DNA from: Candidatus Solibacter usitatus
GTDB taxonomy: Bacteria > Acidobacteriota > Terriglobia > Bryobacterales > Bryobacteraceae
Length of the DNA: 52,870 bases
Assembly (NCBI GenBank): GCA_016213245.1
Contig: JACRBC010000106.1
Location: 1-52,870, forward strand
Direction: 5' to 3'
A program made the position numbers and the translations under genes. Of the stretch, positions 35,971 to 44,078 are shown in pieces (positions within the stretch are counted from its first letter, which is position 1; every line of letters begins with the position of its first letter). Under the pieces are notes generated by a model. That model ran no database searches and had not been told where the DNA came from. It worked only from the letters and a program-made list of their open reading frames with translations.

Positions 35971-36060
35971 CTCGTGATCATATCACAGGGTAATTACGGT
36001 GGCGCAAGAAAAGATACGCCGAATCTAACCTATCGGAAGATAGAAGCATGGAGTTACGAA

Positions 36061-36759
36061 CTACTGCATGTAGAACAGGCTGAGGCGGGGAAGGCCGAGT
36101 AGTTCGTAGACTTTACGGTCAAGGAAGCTTTTTTCGAGGCGGGCGAGCTGGTCGGCGGACATTTTGCCGCGATAGGGGCGGAGTTGGCAATCGAGGTCGC
36201 GGCGCATGCGGAAGAGGTCGTCGTCGGAGAGACGGGTGCGCGCCAGGGCGGCCATTTTGTCCTCGAGGGCGGAGAGGCGCTGGTCCAACTGCTGGGGATC
36301 GGTGAGGAGCTCTTCGATGCGGTCGAGGAGGGCGGCGAGCGAGTGGGCGATCTCATCGTAGCCGGGGGCGGCGCGCAGGGCGGCGGCGGCCTTGTCGAGG
36401 TGGGCGCGAACGCTTTCGAGCGGGAAGGGGGACTCCTGCGCGGGGGCGTGGGCGGGGGCGGGGAGGTTGTTGGCCAGGGCTTCGGCCTCTTTCATCACGG
36501 CCTGGGCGCAGTAGGCGAGCGAATTGACCTGCTGGGTGCGCTGCTTGCGCGAGCGCCAGTTGTCGAAGGCGGCGTCGATGCCGCGGAGGACGGCTTCCAG
36601 GGGCACGCCGGCGTTTTTCCAGCTTTCGATGAGCGCCCAGTCGAGCGGGGACATGAGGAAGAGCCCGGTGCCGCGGGCCTGCTGGAAGCGCTCTTCGACC
36701 TCGGTGAAGTAGTTGAAGTAGTTCAGGCGCCAGGCGCCGTCGTCGGACGCGGTGTTCAT
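36061..36759 (-). CDS. Hypothetical protein coupled to pantothenate kinase gene
   Basis: The 232-residue soluble protein is probably helical. It has a distinctive N-terminus (NYFNYFTEVEERFQQARG, SPLDWALIESWKNAGVPLE, VLRGIDAAFDNWRSRK) of a kind I believe recurs next to coaX in acidobacteria. A Pro/Ala linker follows, then a helical C-terminus with LSALEDKMAALARTRL. No catalytic motif is visible. The start overlaps the coaX stop by four bases (ATGA), so it is translationally coupled. Function unknown. Confidence 0.8.
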   Translation of the reverse strand: MNTASDDGAWRLNYFNYFTEVEERFQQARGTGLFLMSPLDWALIESWKNAGVPLEAVLRGIDAAFDNWRSRKQRTQQVNSLAYCAQAVMKEAEALANNLPAPAHAPAQESPFPLESVRAHLDKAAAALRAAPGYDEIAHSLAALLDRIEELLTDPQQLDQRLSALEDKMAALARTRLSDDDLFRMRRDLDCQLRPYRGKMSADQLARLEKSFLDRKVYELLGLPRLSLFYMQ

Positions 36760-37526
36760 GCGCCGCGGTTCCGTTCCCAGATCAGGCGCAGGCCTTCCAG
36801 GGTGAGGTCTTCGTCGGCGGTTGTGACCAGCCGCGAGCCGCGGGTGATGAGGGCGGCGTGGCCGCCGGTGGCGACGGTTTTGGTGGCGGGTCCCATCTGG
36901 GCGATCATGCGCTCAACGATGCCGTCGATCATGGAGATGGTGCCGTGGTAGAGGCCGGACTGCATGCTGCCGACGGTATTGGAGCCGATGAGTTTCTCCG
37001 GCTCGCGGAAGTCGACCATGGGGAGGCGCGCGGTCTTGGTGAAGAGCCCCTGGATGGACATGCCGATACCGGGGCAGATGATGCCGCCGAGGTATTCGGC
37101 GTTGGCGCTGACGGCGTCGAAGGTGATGGCGGTGCCGAGGTCGACGACGATGCAGGGCCCGCCGTACCTGGCCAGGGCGGCGACGGCGTTGACGATGCGA
37201 TCGGCGCCGACCTCGCGCGGGTTGTCGTAGAGGACGCTGACGCCGGTTTCGGTGCCGCCGGTGACGAACATGGGCTCGACGGAGAAATAGCGCCGGCCCA
37301 TTTCGCGGAGGGAGGACTCCAGCGGCGGGACGACGCTGGCGGCGGCGATGCCCTTGATGCGAGCCAGCGGGAGGTCCTCGAGATCGAAGAGGCTGCGGAG
37401 CTTGATGCCCCACTCGTCGGGCGTCTGGTCCGGCGCGGTGCGGAGCCGCCAGCGGGTGACGATCCGGCTTCCGTCGAAGATGCCGATGGTGACGTTGGTG
37501 TTTCCGGCGTCGATGGCGAGCAGCAT
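36756..37526 (-). CDS. coaX: Type III pantothenate kinase
   Basis: The 256-residue enzyme phosphorylates pantothenate with ATP, the first step of coenzyme A synthesis. The ASKHA-fold phosphate loop DAGNTNVTIGIF starts at residue 6. VGADRIVNAVAA and IVVDLGTAITFDAV, the second phosphate and substrate loops, are typical of CoaX. The end is LTLEGLRLIWERNRG. It starts seven or so bases after a TAGCCTGAC promoter and is first in a two-gene unit with the hypothetical 36061-36759. Confidence 0.95.
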   Translation of the reverse strand: MLLAIDAGNTNVTIGIFDGSRIVTRWRLRTAPDQTPDEWGIKLRSLFDLEDLPLARIKGIAAASVVPPLESSLREMGRRYFSVEPMFVTGGTETGVSVLYDNPREVGADRIVNAVAALARYGGPCIVVDLGTAITFDAVSANAEYLGGIICPGIGMSIQGLFTKTARLPMVDFREPEKLIGSNTVGSMQSGLYHGTISMIDGIVERMIAQMGPATKTVATGGHAALITRGSRLVTTADEDLTLEGLRLIWERNRGA

Positions 37527-37536
37527 GGGTTCACTT

Positions 37537-37548
37537 GTCAGGCTAGCA
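37537..37548 (-). promoter_or_regulatory. coaX promoter -10 element (TGCTAGCCTGAC)
   Basis: The minus strand reads TGCTAGCCTGAC, with TAGCCT at 37545-37540. The coaX ATG is at 37526, giving a leader of about seven bases. Confidence 0.5.
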
Positions 37549-37564
37549 TTGCGGAGCGCCGGGC

Positions 37565-38848
37565 TCAGGGTGACTTGAGGCGGACCAGGCGGCCGCCGTC
37601 AAAGGTGAAGACGTAGTCCATGGAGGCGACGTCGCGGGGCGGCAGCGGCGTCAGGCGGCCGAGGGCGACGCTGACGGAGGGGTCCCCGTAGTGGAGCTCA
37701 AAGAGGAACTTCGCGTCCCAGAGCTGGAACGGGTCGTGAACGACGTAGATACGGCTGCCGTGGGGAACGGTGGGCTGGAGGGAGCGAACCTGGGAGAGGA
37801 CGGAGGTGGTGAGGCGGCCGGGCGCCAGCAGCGAGGGGACGGTGCGCCGGCTTTCGCGTTCGACGCGGACCCAGTAGCCGGCGGCGGCGGCCATCAGTAC
37901 GAGCGGCAGCGCGAAGCGGCTGTAGGTCTGGAGCCGGGCGCAGAGCCAGAAGACGGCGCTCGCGGCCAGCAGCGCCCAGCCGAGCAGCGGGATGTAGAGG
38001 CAGCCGCCTTCGCGCGCGGGGATGAAGGCGACCGGCAGCGGGGTGATGCAGACAAAGCAGAGCAGCCAGCGCAGATCGTTCCGGCAGCCGCGCGTGAAGA
38101 GGAGAACAACGGCGGAGGCCAGGAGCAGCAGAACGGCGGGCAAGAGCATGGAGCGGGGGATGGCGCCGATGAAGAGGATGTCGAGGAAACGCGTGCTGGA
38201 TTGGGCGTAGCGCTGCCAGGTGAGGAGCGGGCGGTAGGCGTCCATCTTCAACAGTGAGTCCGGGCCGAGGGCCTTGCCGAGGAGAAAGACGGCGGTGAGG
38301 AGGCCGGCCAGAAGAGATGGCGTGAGACGCCGCCAGAGGTCTTGACGGGTGACGGGGGGGTGGAAGAGGGCTTCATAGAGGAGAGCGAGGAGGGGCAGGG
38401 TGACGGCCATCTCCTTGGACTCCAGCGCGGCCACATAGAGCGTCAGGAAGAGCAGGGTCTGGCGCCACGACAACGGCCGGCCGGTGGAGCGGATGGAAAG
38501 GTAATAAGAGAGGGCGGCGGCGAAGAAGGTGAAGCAGAGGACGTCGAAGACGTAGGAGGGCAGGTAGGCGAGTTGGGCCATGCGAGGGTGGAAGGCGAGG
38601 GGCATGGTGGCGAGGGCGGCGGTGAGGAAGGAGCCGCTGAGAAGCCGGGCGAAGCGGAACGCGAGCAGGCAGTTGAGGAGAAGCAGGGCGGCGATGACGG
38701 CGTGGTAGGGCAGGGGATTGAGTCCGAAGGCGCGATAGAGGAGGGTGTAGAAGACGCCGCCCATGGGGCGCTCAAAGTCGGTGTAGAAGAGGACGAGGTT
38801 GCGGAGGAGTTGCGCGGGGCCGGCTTGCCAGTAGTAGTGGATGTTCAT
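37565..38848 (-). CDS. Polytopic membrane glycosyltransferase-like protein; start codon unclear
   Basis: The protein has about nine or ten membrane helices in the style of GT-C/PMT-type glycosyltransferases or O-antigen ligases, with an early DD motif just upstream of the given Met (DDPMNIHYYWQAGP) and a soluble C-terminal domain (GSRIYVVHDPFQLWDAKFLF). I give the range from the first Met (38848), 427 residues. The open frame continues upstream to 39034 and encodes a plausible first helix (FAFVFLAFFLRFAGPALF), yet holds no ATG, GTG or TTG. The true start is therefore missing, non-canonical, or hidden by a frameshift. A TGTTAGCCTGAA box lies at the upstream end of the open frame. Confidence 0.7.
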   Translation of the reverse strand: MNIHYYWQAGPAQLLRNLVLFYTDFERPMGGVFYTLLYRAFGLNPLPYHAVIAALLLLNCLLAFRFARLLSGSFLTAALATMPLAFHPRMAQLAYLPSYVFDVLCFTFFAAALSYYLSIRSTGRPLSWRQTLLFLTLYVAALESKEMAVTLPLLALLYEALFHPPVTRQDLWRRLTPSLLAGLLTAVFLLGKALGPDSLLKMDAYRPLLTWQRYAQSSTRFLDILFIGAIPRSMLLPAVLLLLASAVVLLFTRGCRNDLRWLLCFVCITPLPVAFIPAREGGCLYIPLLGWALLAASAVFWLCARLQTYSRFALPLVLMAAAAGYWVRVERESRRTVPSLLAPGRLTTSVLSQVRSLQPTVPHGSRIYVVHDPFQLWDAKFLFELHYGDPSVSVALGRLTPLPPRDVASMDYVFTFDGGRLVRLKSP

Positions 38849-39028
38849 GGGGTCGTCGACGGCGAAGCCGGTGAAGAGAGCCGGGCCGGCGAAGCGCAGG
38901 AAGAAGGCGAGGAAGACGAAAGCGAAAGCGGCGCCAAGCCAGGGCGGGGAGGAGCGAGCGGAGGCGGAGGTTTTCGAAGCGGCCGGTGGTGACGTAGGCG
39001 ATTCCTGGTGGCGGGTGGATCCCGATGT

Positions 39029-39040
39029 TTCAGGCTAACA
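39029..39040 (-). promoter_or_regulatory. TGTTAGCCTGAA promoter element before the membrane glycosyltransferase-like gene
   Basis: The minus strand reads TGTTAGCCTGAA with TAGCCT at 39037-39032. The in-frame upstream stop (TAG) of the glycosyltransferase-like frame is part of this box. It matches the elements before tdk, coaX and RNase J. Confidence 0.45.
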
Positions 39041-39047
39041 TCGGAGC

Positions 39048-39761
39048 ATGACGGCTGCGCTTCTGGCGGTGGTACTGGCCGCACCGGCCGATGTGACGGA
39101 GTTGCTGCGCCGGGTGGCGGCGCGGTACGCGGGGCTGGGGGAGTTCCTGCTGGAGGTGAAGGAGACGTCCATCACCGCGGGGCAGACGCCGGGGGATGCG
39201 GTGCGCAAGCGCCTGGCCGTTGCCTCGGGCGGCCGGTTCTTTCTGGAGCTGCGCACGGCGATCCGCTTCCGGATTGTGTCGGACGGTGAGATGGTGCGGA
39301 GTTTTCAGGTGGGCGGGAAGAAGTACGTCGAAGAAGAGCTCCACGATGCGGGTCACGAGCAGGTGCAGGACGAGGTGAGGACGCTGGTGGAGCGCTATGC
39401 GGCGCTGGAGCGGGTGGCCGGATTCGCGCGCCTGGTGAAGATGCAGAAGGTGAAGCAGCCGACGGGCGCGGTGGAATGCGCCGTGGTGGAGGTTTCCATG
39501 GGAGACAGCGGCGAGACGGGGTGGTTCGAGACGCTGTGGATTGACCCCGGGCGGGCGCTGGTGCTGCGCTCGAGCGCCCGGAACGCGCAGTTCTCACCGC
39601 TGTCGCACTACCGGGAGTACACACTGCCGCCGGGAGTGGAGCAGCCCGGCGCGGCGCTGTTTGTGTTCACGCCGCGCGATGGCGCCAAGGCGGTGTCGCG
39701 GTTGCCCGAGAGGGGGAATCTTCCGCTGAGGGCGCCTGAGGCGCGGCGGCGATTCCAGTAG
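39048..39761 (+). CDS. LolA-like outer-membrane lipoprotein carrier family protein
   Basis: The 237-residue protein has a short signal (MTAALLAVVLAAPAD) and a LolA/LolB-fold pattern: VTELLRRVAARYAGL, RFFLELRTAIRFRIVSDGE, GWFETLWIDPGRALVLR, SPLSHYREYTLPP, and GAALFVFTPRDGA near the end. LolA-fold proteins carry lipids or lipoproteins across the periplasm. Here it may be a relative with another ligand. It diverges from the membrane glycosyltransferase-like gene. Its stop abuts the birA stop on the other strand (TAG|CTA), with no spacer. Confidence 0.7.
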   Translation: MTAALLAVVLAAPADVTELLRRVAARYAGLGEFLLEVKETSITAGQTPGDAVRKRLAVASGGRFFLELRTAIRFRIVSDGEMVRSFQVGGKKYVEEELHDAGHEQVQDEVRTLVERYAALERVAGFARLVKMQKVKQPTGAVECAVVEVSMGDSGETGWFETLWIDPGRALVLRSSARNAQFSPLSHYREYTLPPGVEQPGAALFVFTPRDGAKAVSRLPERGNLPLRAPEARRRFQ

Positions 39762-40490
39762 CTATGGTGTGTCGACCGGCCGGACGCCGCCGGCGGTGAT
39801 GGTGAGGACTTCCCCGTCGTCGCGGCGGAGCTTGAGGAAGCCTTCGGGAGTGAGGCCGGCGGTGGCGCCGGTGACGGCGCCGGCGGGGAGATCGACGCGG
39901 ACGCGCCGGCCGGAGGCGTAGGAAGAGGCGGCGTCAAAGAGGCGCAGGATGGCCGGGACGCCGGCGGTTTCGAGGATGCGGACGTGGGTGTCGACCGAAG
40001 CGGCGATGGCTTTCAGGAGCAGCTCGGGGGGGAAGGTCTTGCCGGTCTCCAGGGCGAGTGAGGTGGCCGGGGTGGCGAGGCCGGGGGGGAAACTGGTTTG
40101 TGCGACGTTGAGGCCGATGCCGGCCAGCACGGCGCCGCTGTGCCATTCGGTGAGGATGCCGGCGAGCTTGCGCTCGCCCGCCATGAGGTCGTTGGGCCAG
40201 CGGAGGTCGACGGGCAGGCCGGCGAACATCTGCACGGCGTCGGCGATGGCGACGCCGAGGGCGAGGGTGACGACGGGGAGATCGCGCGGTTCGACCTTGG
40301 GGCGGAGGACGATGGTGAAATAGAGGCCGCCTTCGGGCGATTCCCAGGCGTTGCCGTGGCGGCCGCGGCCGGCGGACTGGCTACGGGCGGCGACGATGGC
40401 GCCGCTGGGGCAGCCGGCGGCGGAGAGCTCGGCGGCGCGGCGCATGGTGGAGTCGATGGAGTCGTGCCACTCGATGAGGCGCTGGCTCAT
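39762..40490 (-). CDS. birA: Biotin-[acetyl-CoA-carboxylase] ligase
   Basis: The 242-residue enzyme activates biotin and attaches it to the carboxyl carrier protein. The biotin-binding GRGRHGNAW is at 41-49, preceded by SIDSTMRRA; LRWPNDLMAGERKLAGIL carries the catalytic lysine region, and GIGLNV is conserved. There is no N-terminal DNA-binding domain, so this is a group I ligase that does not repress biotin genes. It is the last gene of valS-nadC-birA, starting nine bases after nadC. Confidence 0.94.
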   Translation of the reverse strand: MSQRLIEWHDSIDSTMRRAAELSAAGCPSGAIVAARSQSAGRGRHGNAWESPEGGLYFTIVLRPKVEPRDLPVVTLALGVAIADAVQMFAGLPVDLRWPNDLMAGERKLAGILTEWHSGAVLAGIGLNVAQTSFPPGLATPATSLALETGKTFPPELLLKAIAASVDTHVRILETAGVPAILRLFDAASSYASGRRVRVDLPAGAVTGATAGLTPEGFLKLRRDDGEVLTITAGGVRPVDTP

Positions 40491-40499
40491 GGTGTGTTC

Positions 40500-41345
40500 C
40501 TAGTCGAGCGTGAGGCGGAAGTTGATGTCGACGGCGGAGGCGGAGTGGGTGATGGCGCCGCAGGAGATGAAATCGGCGCCCGTGCGCACGTACGCGGCGG
40601 CGGTTTCCAGCGTGATGCCGCCGGAGAGCTCGACGGTGGCGCGGCCGGCGATGCGGGCGATCCAGCGCCGGGCCTCTTCGGGCGTGAGGTTATCGAGCAG
40701 GAGGTGTTTGGCGCCGCAGGCGAGGGCTTCGTCGAGCTCGTCCAAAGTGCGGACCTCGATTTCGGCGGGGATGGGCTGGTTGGCGACGGCTTGCAGGGCG
40801 GCTGTGACGCCGCCGGCGGCGGCGATGTGGTTGTTCTTGATGAGAATGGCGTCAAACAGGCCGAGGCGGTGATTGGTGACGCCTCCGGCGGCGGCGGCCA
40901 TTTTTTCCAGGCGGCGCAGGCCGGGCGTGGTCTTGCGCGTGTCGAGGATCTTGCACCTGGCGCCGGCTGTTTCGGCGACGTAGCGCGAGGCGAGCGTGGC
41001 GACGCCGCTGAGGCGCTGGATGAAGTTGAGGGCCGTGCGTTCGCAGGTGAGAAGCGTTTGCGCAGAGCCGCGGACACGGGCGAGGCAGTCGCCGGGCTCG
41101 GCGCGCGAGCCGCTGGGCAGAAGGAGTTCGAGGGAGTCGACGCCGCCTTGCGTGGTGTAGACGATTTCGAGCAATTCGGTTCCGGCGACCACCATCGGCT
41201 CGCGGGCGAAGAAAGCGCCGGAGGCCGCGCGGCCGGCAGGCACGGTGAGTTCGGTAGTAATGTCGCCGCCGCCGATGTCCTCATCGAGGGCGCGGCGGAC
41301 GGCGTCGAGCACCTCGGGGTGGCTGAAGTCGAAGTCCACGGTCAT
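40500..41345 (-). CDS. nadC: Nicotinate-nucleotide pyrophosphorylase (quinolinate phosphoribosyltransferase)
   Basis: The 281-residue enzyme converts quinolinate and PRPP to nicotinate mononucleotide in NAD synthesis. Motifs: LDEDIGGGDITTEL, ERTALNFIQRLSGVAT, DTRKTTPGLR, GGVTNHRLGLFDAILIKNNHI and VELSGGI. The start overlaps the valS stop by four bases (ATGA) and the end is nine bases from birA. No nadA or nadB is in the window. Confidence 0.96.
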   Translation of the reverse strand: MTVDFDFSHPEVLDAVRRALDEDIGGGDITTELTVPAGRAASGAFFAREPMVVAGTELLEIVYTTQGGVDSLELLLPSGSRAEPGDCLARVRGSAQTLLTCERTALNFIQRLSGVATLASRYVAETAGARCKILDTRKTTPGLRRLEKMAAAAGGVTNHRLGLFDAILIKNNHIAAAGGVTAALQAVANQPIPAEIEVRTLDELDEALACGAKHLLLDNLTPEEARRWIARIAGRATVELSGGITLETAAAYVRTGADFISCGAITHSASAVDINFRLTLD

Positions 41346-44026
41346 GGCAGGGCCTGGAGGGCTTGCATGCTCTTGGCCAGTTGCGCTTCGTAGTCGGCTA
41401 GCTTGGCGCGGATGCCGTCGATGACCTGGGCGGGCGCCTTGGCGGTGAAGGATTCAGAGCCCAACTGCCTGCGGCTGGACTCGATCACCTTGTTGAGCTG
41501 GTCGATCTCTTTCTGGAGCCGCTGGCGCATGGCGTCGGCCTGCGAGCCGCTGAGCTGGAGCACGATTTCGAACTCGGGGGTGGCGCGCGATGCGCCGGCG
41601 AGGCGGGCGGCGCCGGCCGGGCACAGCGTGAACTTCGTGTTGGTGAGCGCGTCGAGGATCGTGGCGGCTTCGCGCGCCAGCGCGGCGGTGGCCTCGCCGG
41701 CCGGATAGAGGAGACCCTCCAGCGTCTGCTTGGGGTCGAGCTTCTGGTCGGCGCGCAGCGCGCGGGCCGAGGTGATCATCTCCCGCAGGAGTGCGAAGTC
41801 GCGCGCGGCCCGCTCGTCGCAGCAGGCGTCGCCGGCCTGCGGGAAGGGGGCGAGGCAGATGCTTTCGGGCAGGCTGTCGTGGCGCTTCAGGAGGCGCTGC
41901 CAGAGCTCTTCGGTGATGAACGGCATCACGGGATGCAGCAGCCGCAGGGCGATTTCAAAGACGCGCAGCAGGTTGTGGAGGTGGACGCGCGAGTGCTCGC
42001 CGGACTGGATGCGGAGCTTCTTCACCTCGAGGTACCAGTCGCAGAACTCATCCCACAGGAAGCCCCAGACCAGGTCCGCCACTTCGTGATAGCGGAAGGC
42101 CTGCTGGGCGGCGTTGATCTTCGCGGTGGTCTCGTTGAGGCGGTGGAAGATCCAGCGGTCCTCCAGCGGCGCGGCGGCTTCGATCTGCCCGGGAGGCCCG
42201 ATGCGGGTTTCCAGGCGATCGAGCTCAAGGTCGTCGACGCCCACCTTTTCCATCTGCATGAAGATGAAGCGGGCGGCGTTCCAGATCTTGTTGGCGAAAG
42301 AGCGCGAGCTGACCATGCGCTCCTCGCTGAGCACGATGTCGGTGCCGGGGGCTGCGCCGCGCAGCAGAGCGAAGCGCACGGCGTCGGTGCCGTACTGCCC
42401 GGTGACAATGAGCGGATCGACGGTATTGCCCTTGGTCTTGGACATCTTCTGGCGCTCGGCGTCGCGCACCAGGCCGTGGATGTAGACGGTGCGGAAGGGC
42501 ACGTCGCCCATCATCTCCATGCCGAGCATGACCATGCGGGCGACCCAGAAGAAGAGGATGTCGAAGCCGGTGATGAGCAGCGTGGTGGGGTAGTAGGTCT
42601 TGAGGTCTTCGGTCTGATCGGGCCAGCCGAGGGTGGAGAAGGGCCAGAGTCCGGAGCTGAACCAGGTGTCGAGAACGTCCTGATCCTGTTCGATGTGCGA
42701 GGAGCCGCACTGGGAGCACTTGTCGGGATCCTGGCGGGCGACGGTGATGCCGCCGCAGGCCTGGCAGTGCCAGGCGGGGATGCGGTGGCCCCACCAGAGC
42801 TGGCGGGAGACGCACCAGTCGCGGATGTTGTACATCCACTCGTAGTAGGTCTTGGACCAGTTTTCGGGGACGAAGACGATGCGGCCGTCCTCGACGGCCT
42901 TGATGGCCGGCCCGGCGAGCGGCTTCATGCTGCAAAACCACTGCTTGGAGACGAGCGGTTCGACGACGGCCTTGCAGCGCTGGCACTTGCCGGCGCTGAG
43001 CGAGTAGGGCTCGGTCTTGACGAGGCGCTTCAGCGCGTCGAGGTCGGCCAGCACGCGCGTGCGGGCCTCGTAGCGGTCGAGCCCGGCATAGGCGCCCGCT
43101 GCGGCGGTCATCTGGGCGTTGTGGTCGATGACTTTCACGTGCGGCAGGTTGTGGCGCTTGCCGGCCTCGAAGTCGTTGGGGTCGTGAGCCGGAGTCACTT
43201 TGACGACGCCGGTGCCGAACTTGGGGTCGGCAAGCTCGTCGCAGATGATGGGGATCTCGCGGTCCATCAGGGGCAGGACGACGCTCCTGCCGTGGAGATC
43301 GAGGTAACGCTCGTCCTCGGGGTGGATGCAGACGGCGGTGTCGCCGAGCATGGTCTCAGGCCGTGTGGTGGCGACGGTGACGGTGCGGCCGGGCATGTCC
43401 TTCACCGGGTACTCGATGTGCCACAGGTTGCCCTGCGACTCCTCGTGGACCACTTCGAGATCGGACAGCGCCGTGTGGCAGCGCGGGCACCAGTTCACCA
43501 TGTACTCGCCGCGGTACATGAGGCCCTTTTCGTAGAGGCGGACGAAGGTCTCGCGGACGGCTTTGGAGAGGCCGTCGTCGAGGGTGAAGCGGTTGCGCGA
43601 CCAGTCGCAGGAGTCGCCCATGCGCTTCATCTGGCCGATGATGGCGCCGCCGTACTGCTCCTTCCACTCCCAGACGCGCTCGACGAACTTCTCGCGGCCG
43701 AGGTCGTGGCGGGTGATGTTGTCGGTTTCTTTGAGCGCGCGCTCGACCACCATCTGGGTGGCGATGCCGGCGTGGTCCTGCCCGGGCAGCCAGAGGGTCT
43801 GGTGGCCGCGCATCCTGTGCCAGCGGGTGGTGACGTCGATCTCGGTGTGCTCGAGCATGTGGCCGATGTGCAGCGAGCCGGTGACGTTGGGCGGCGGAAT
43901 GACCAGGGAAAAGACGTCGCGGCCGGGCAGACGGACAGAGGGGGCGTGGAAGTAGCCGCGCTCGATCCACAGTTCGGCCCAGTGCGGCTCAAACCGCTGG
44001 GGCTCATAGACTTTTTCAAGCTGCAT
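41342..44026 (-). CDS. valS: Valyl-tRNA synthetase
   Basis: The 894-residue class I synthetase charges tRNA-Val. HIGH is at 53-56 (GSLHIGHMLEH), the CP1 editing domain is in the middle (ATTRPETMLGDTA, GTGVVKVTPAHDPND), two CxxC zinc-like pairs lie at CQRCKAV and CSQCGSSH, and KMSKTKGNTVDP is the KMSKS loop. The C-terminal coiled coil ends the protein (RQRLQKEIDQLNKVI). I start at 44026 (MQLEKVYEPQRFEPHW), since the upstream extension crosses the promoter region. It is first in the operon with nadC and birA. Confidence 0.97.
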   Translation of the reverse strand: MQLEKVYEPQRFEPHWAELWIERGYFHAPSVRLPGRDVFSLVIPPPNVTGSLHIGHMLEHTEIDVTTRWHRMRGHQTLWLPGQDHAGIATQMVVERALKETDNITRHDLGREKFVERVWEWKEQYGGAIIGQMKRMGDSCDWSRNRFTLDDGLSKAVRETFVRLYEKGLMYRGEYMVNWCPRCHTALSDLEVVHEESQGNLWHIEYPVKDMPGRTVTVATTRPETMLGDTAVCIHPEDERYLDLHGRSVVLPLMDREIPIICDELADPKFGTGVVKVTPAHDPNDFEAGKRHNLPHVKVIDHNAQMTAAAGAYAGLDRYEARTRVLADLDALKRLVKTEPYSLSAGKCQRCKAVVEPLVSKQWFCSMKPLAGPAIKAVEDGRIVFVPENWSKTYYEWMYNIRDWCVSRQLWWGHRIPAWHCQACGGITVARQDPDKCSQCGSSHIEQDQDVLDTWFSSGLWPFSTLGWPDQTEDLKTYYPTTLLITGFDILFFWVARMVMLGMEMMGDVPFRTVYIHGLVRDAERQKMSKTKGNTVDPLIVTGQYGTDAVRFALLRGAAPGTDIVLSEERMVSSRSFANKIWNAARFIFMQMEKVGVDDLELDRLETRIGPPGQIEAAAPLEDRWIFHRLNETTAKINAAQQAFRYHEVADLVWGFLWDEFCDWYLEVKKLRIQSGEHSRVHLHNLLRVFEIALRLLHPVMPFITEELWQRLLKRHDSLPESICLAPFPQAGDACCDERAARDFALLREMITSARALRADQKLDPKQTLEGLLYPAGEATAALAREAATILDALTNTKFTLCPAGAARLAGASRATPEFEIVLQLSGSQADAMRQRLQKEIDQLNKVIESSRRQLGSESFTAKAPAQVIDGIRAKLADYEAQLAKSMQALQALP

Positions 44027-44037
44027 GGAGAACTTCC

Positions 44038-44072
44038 AGTCTATCAAACGCGTTTTCGATCCCTGATATGTT
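44038..44072. promoter_or_regulatory. Divergent promoter region valS / peptidase
   Basis: On the minus strand TGATAGACT (44046-44038) is an extended -10 for valS, 12 bases before its ATG. On the plus strand TGATATGTT (44064-44072) is an extended -10 for the peptidase, whose ATG (44079) is exactly seven bases further, the expected leaderless position; a GGAG in front of that ATG is only two bases away, too close for normal use. Confidence 0.5.
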
Positions 44073-44078
44073 GGAGCA

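Noticed and set aside
35896..35993. Plus-strand mini-ORF starting MIPTGSMPASN after a GGAGG
   Set aside because: The GGAGG directly abuts the ATG with no spacing, and the same bases form the leftward terminator hairpin.
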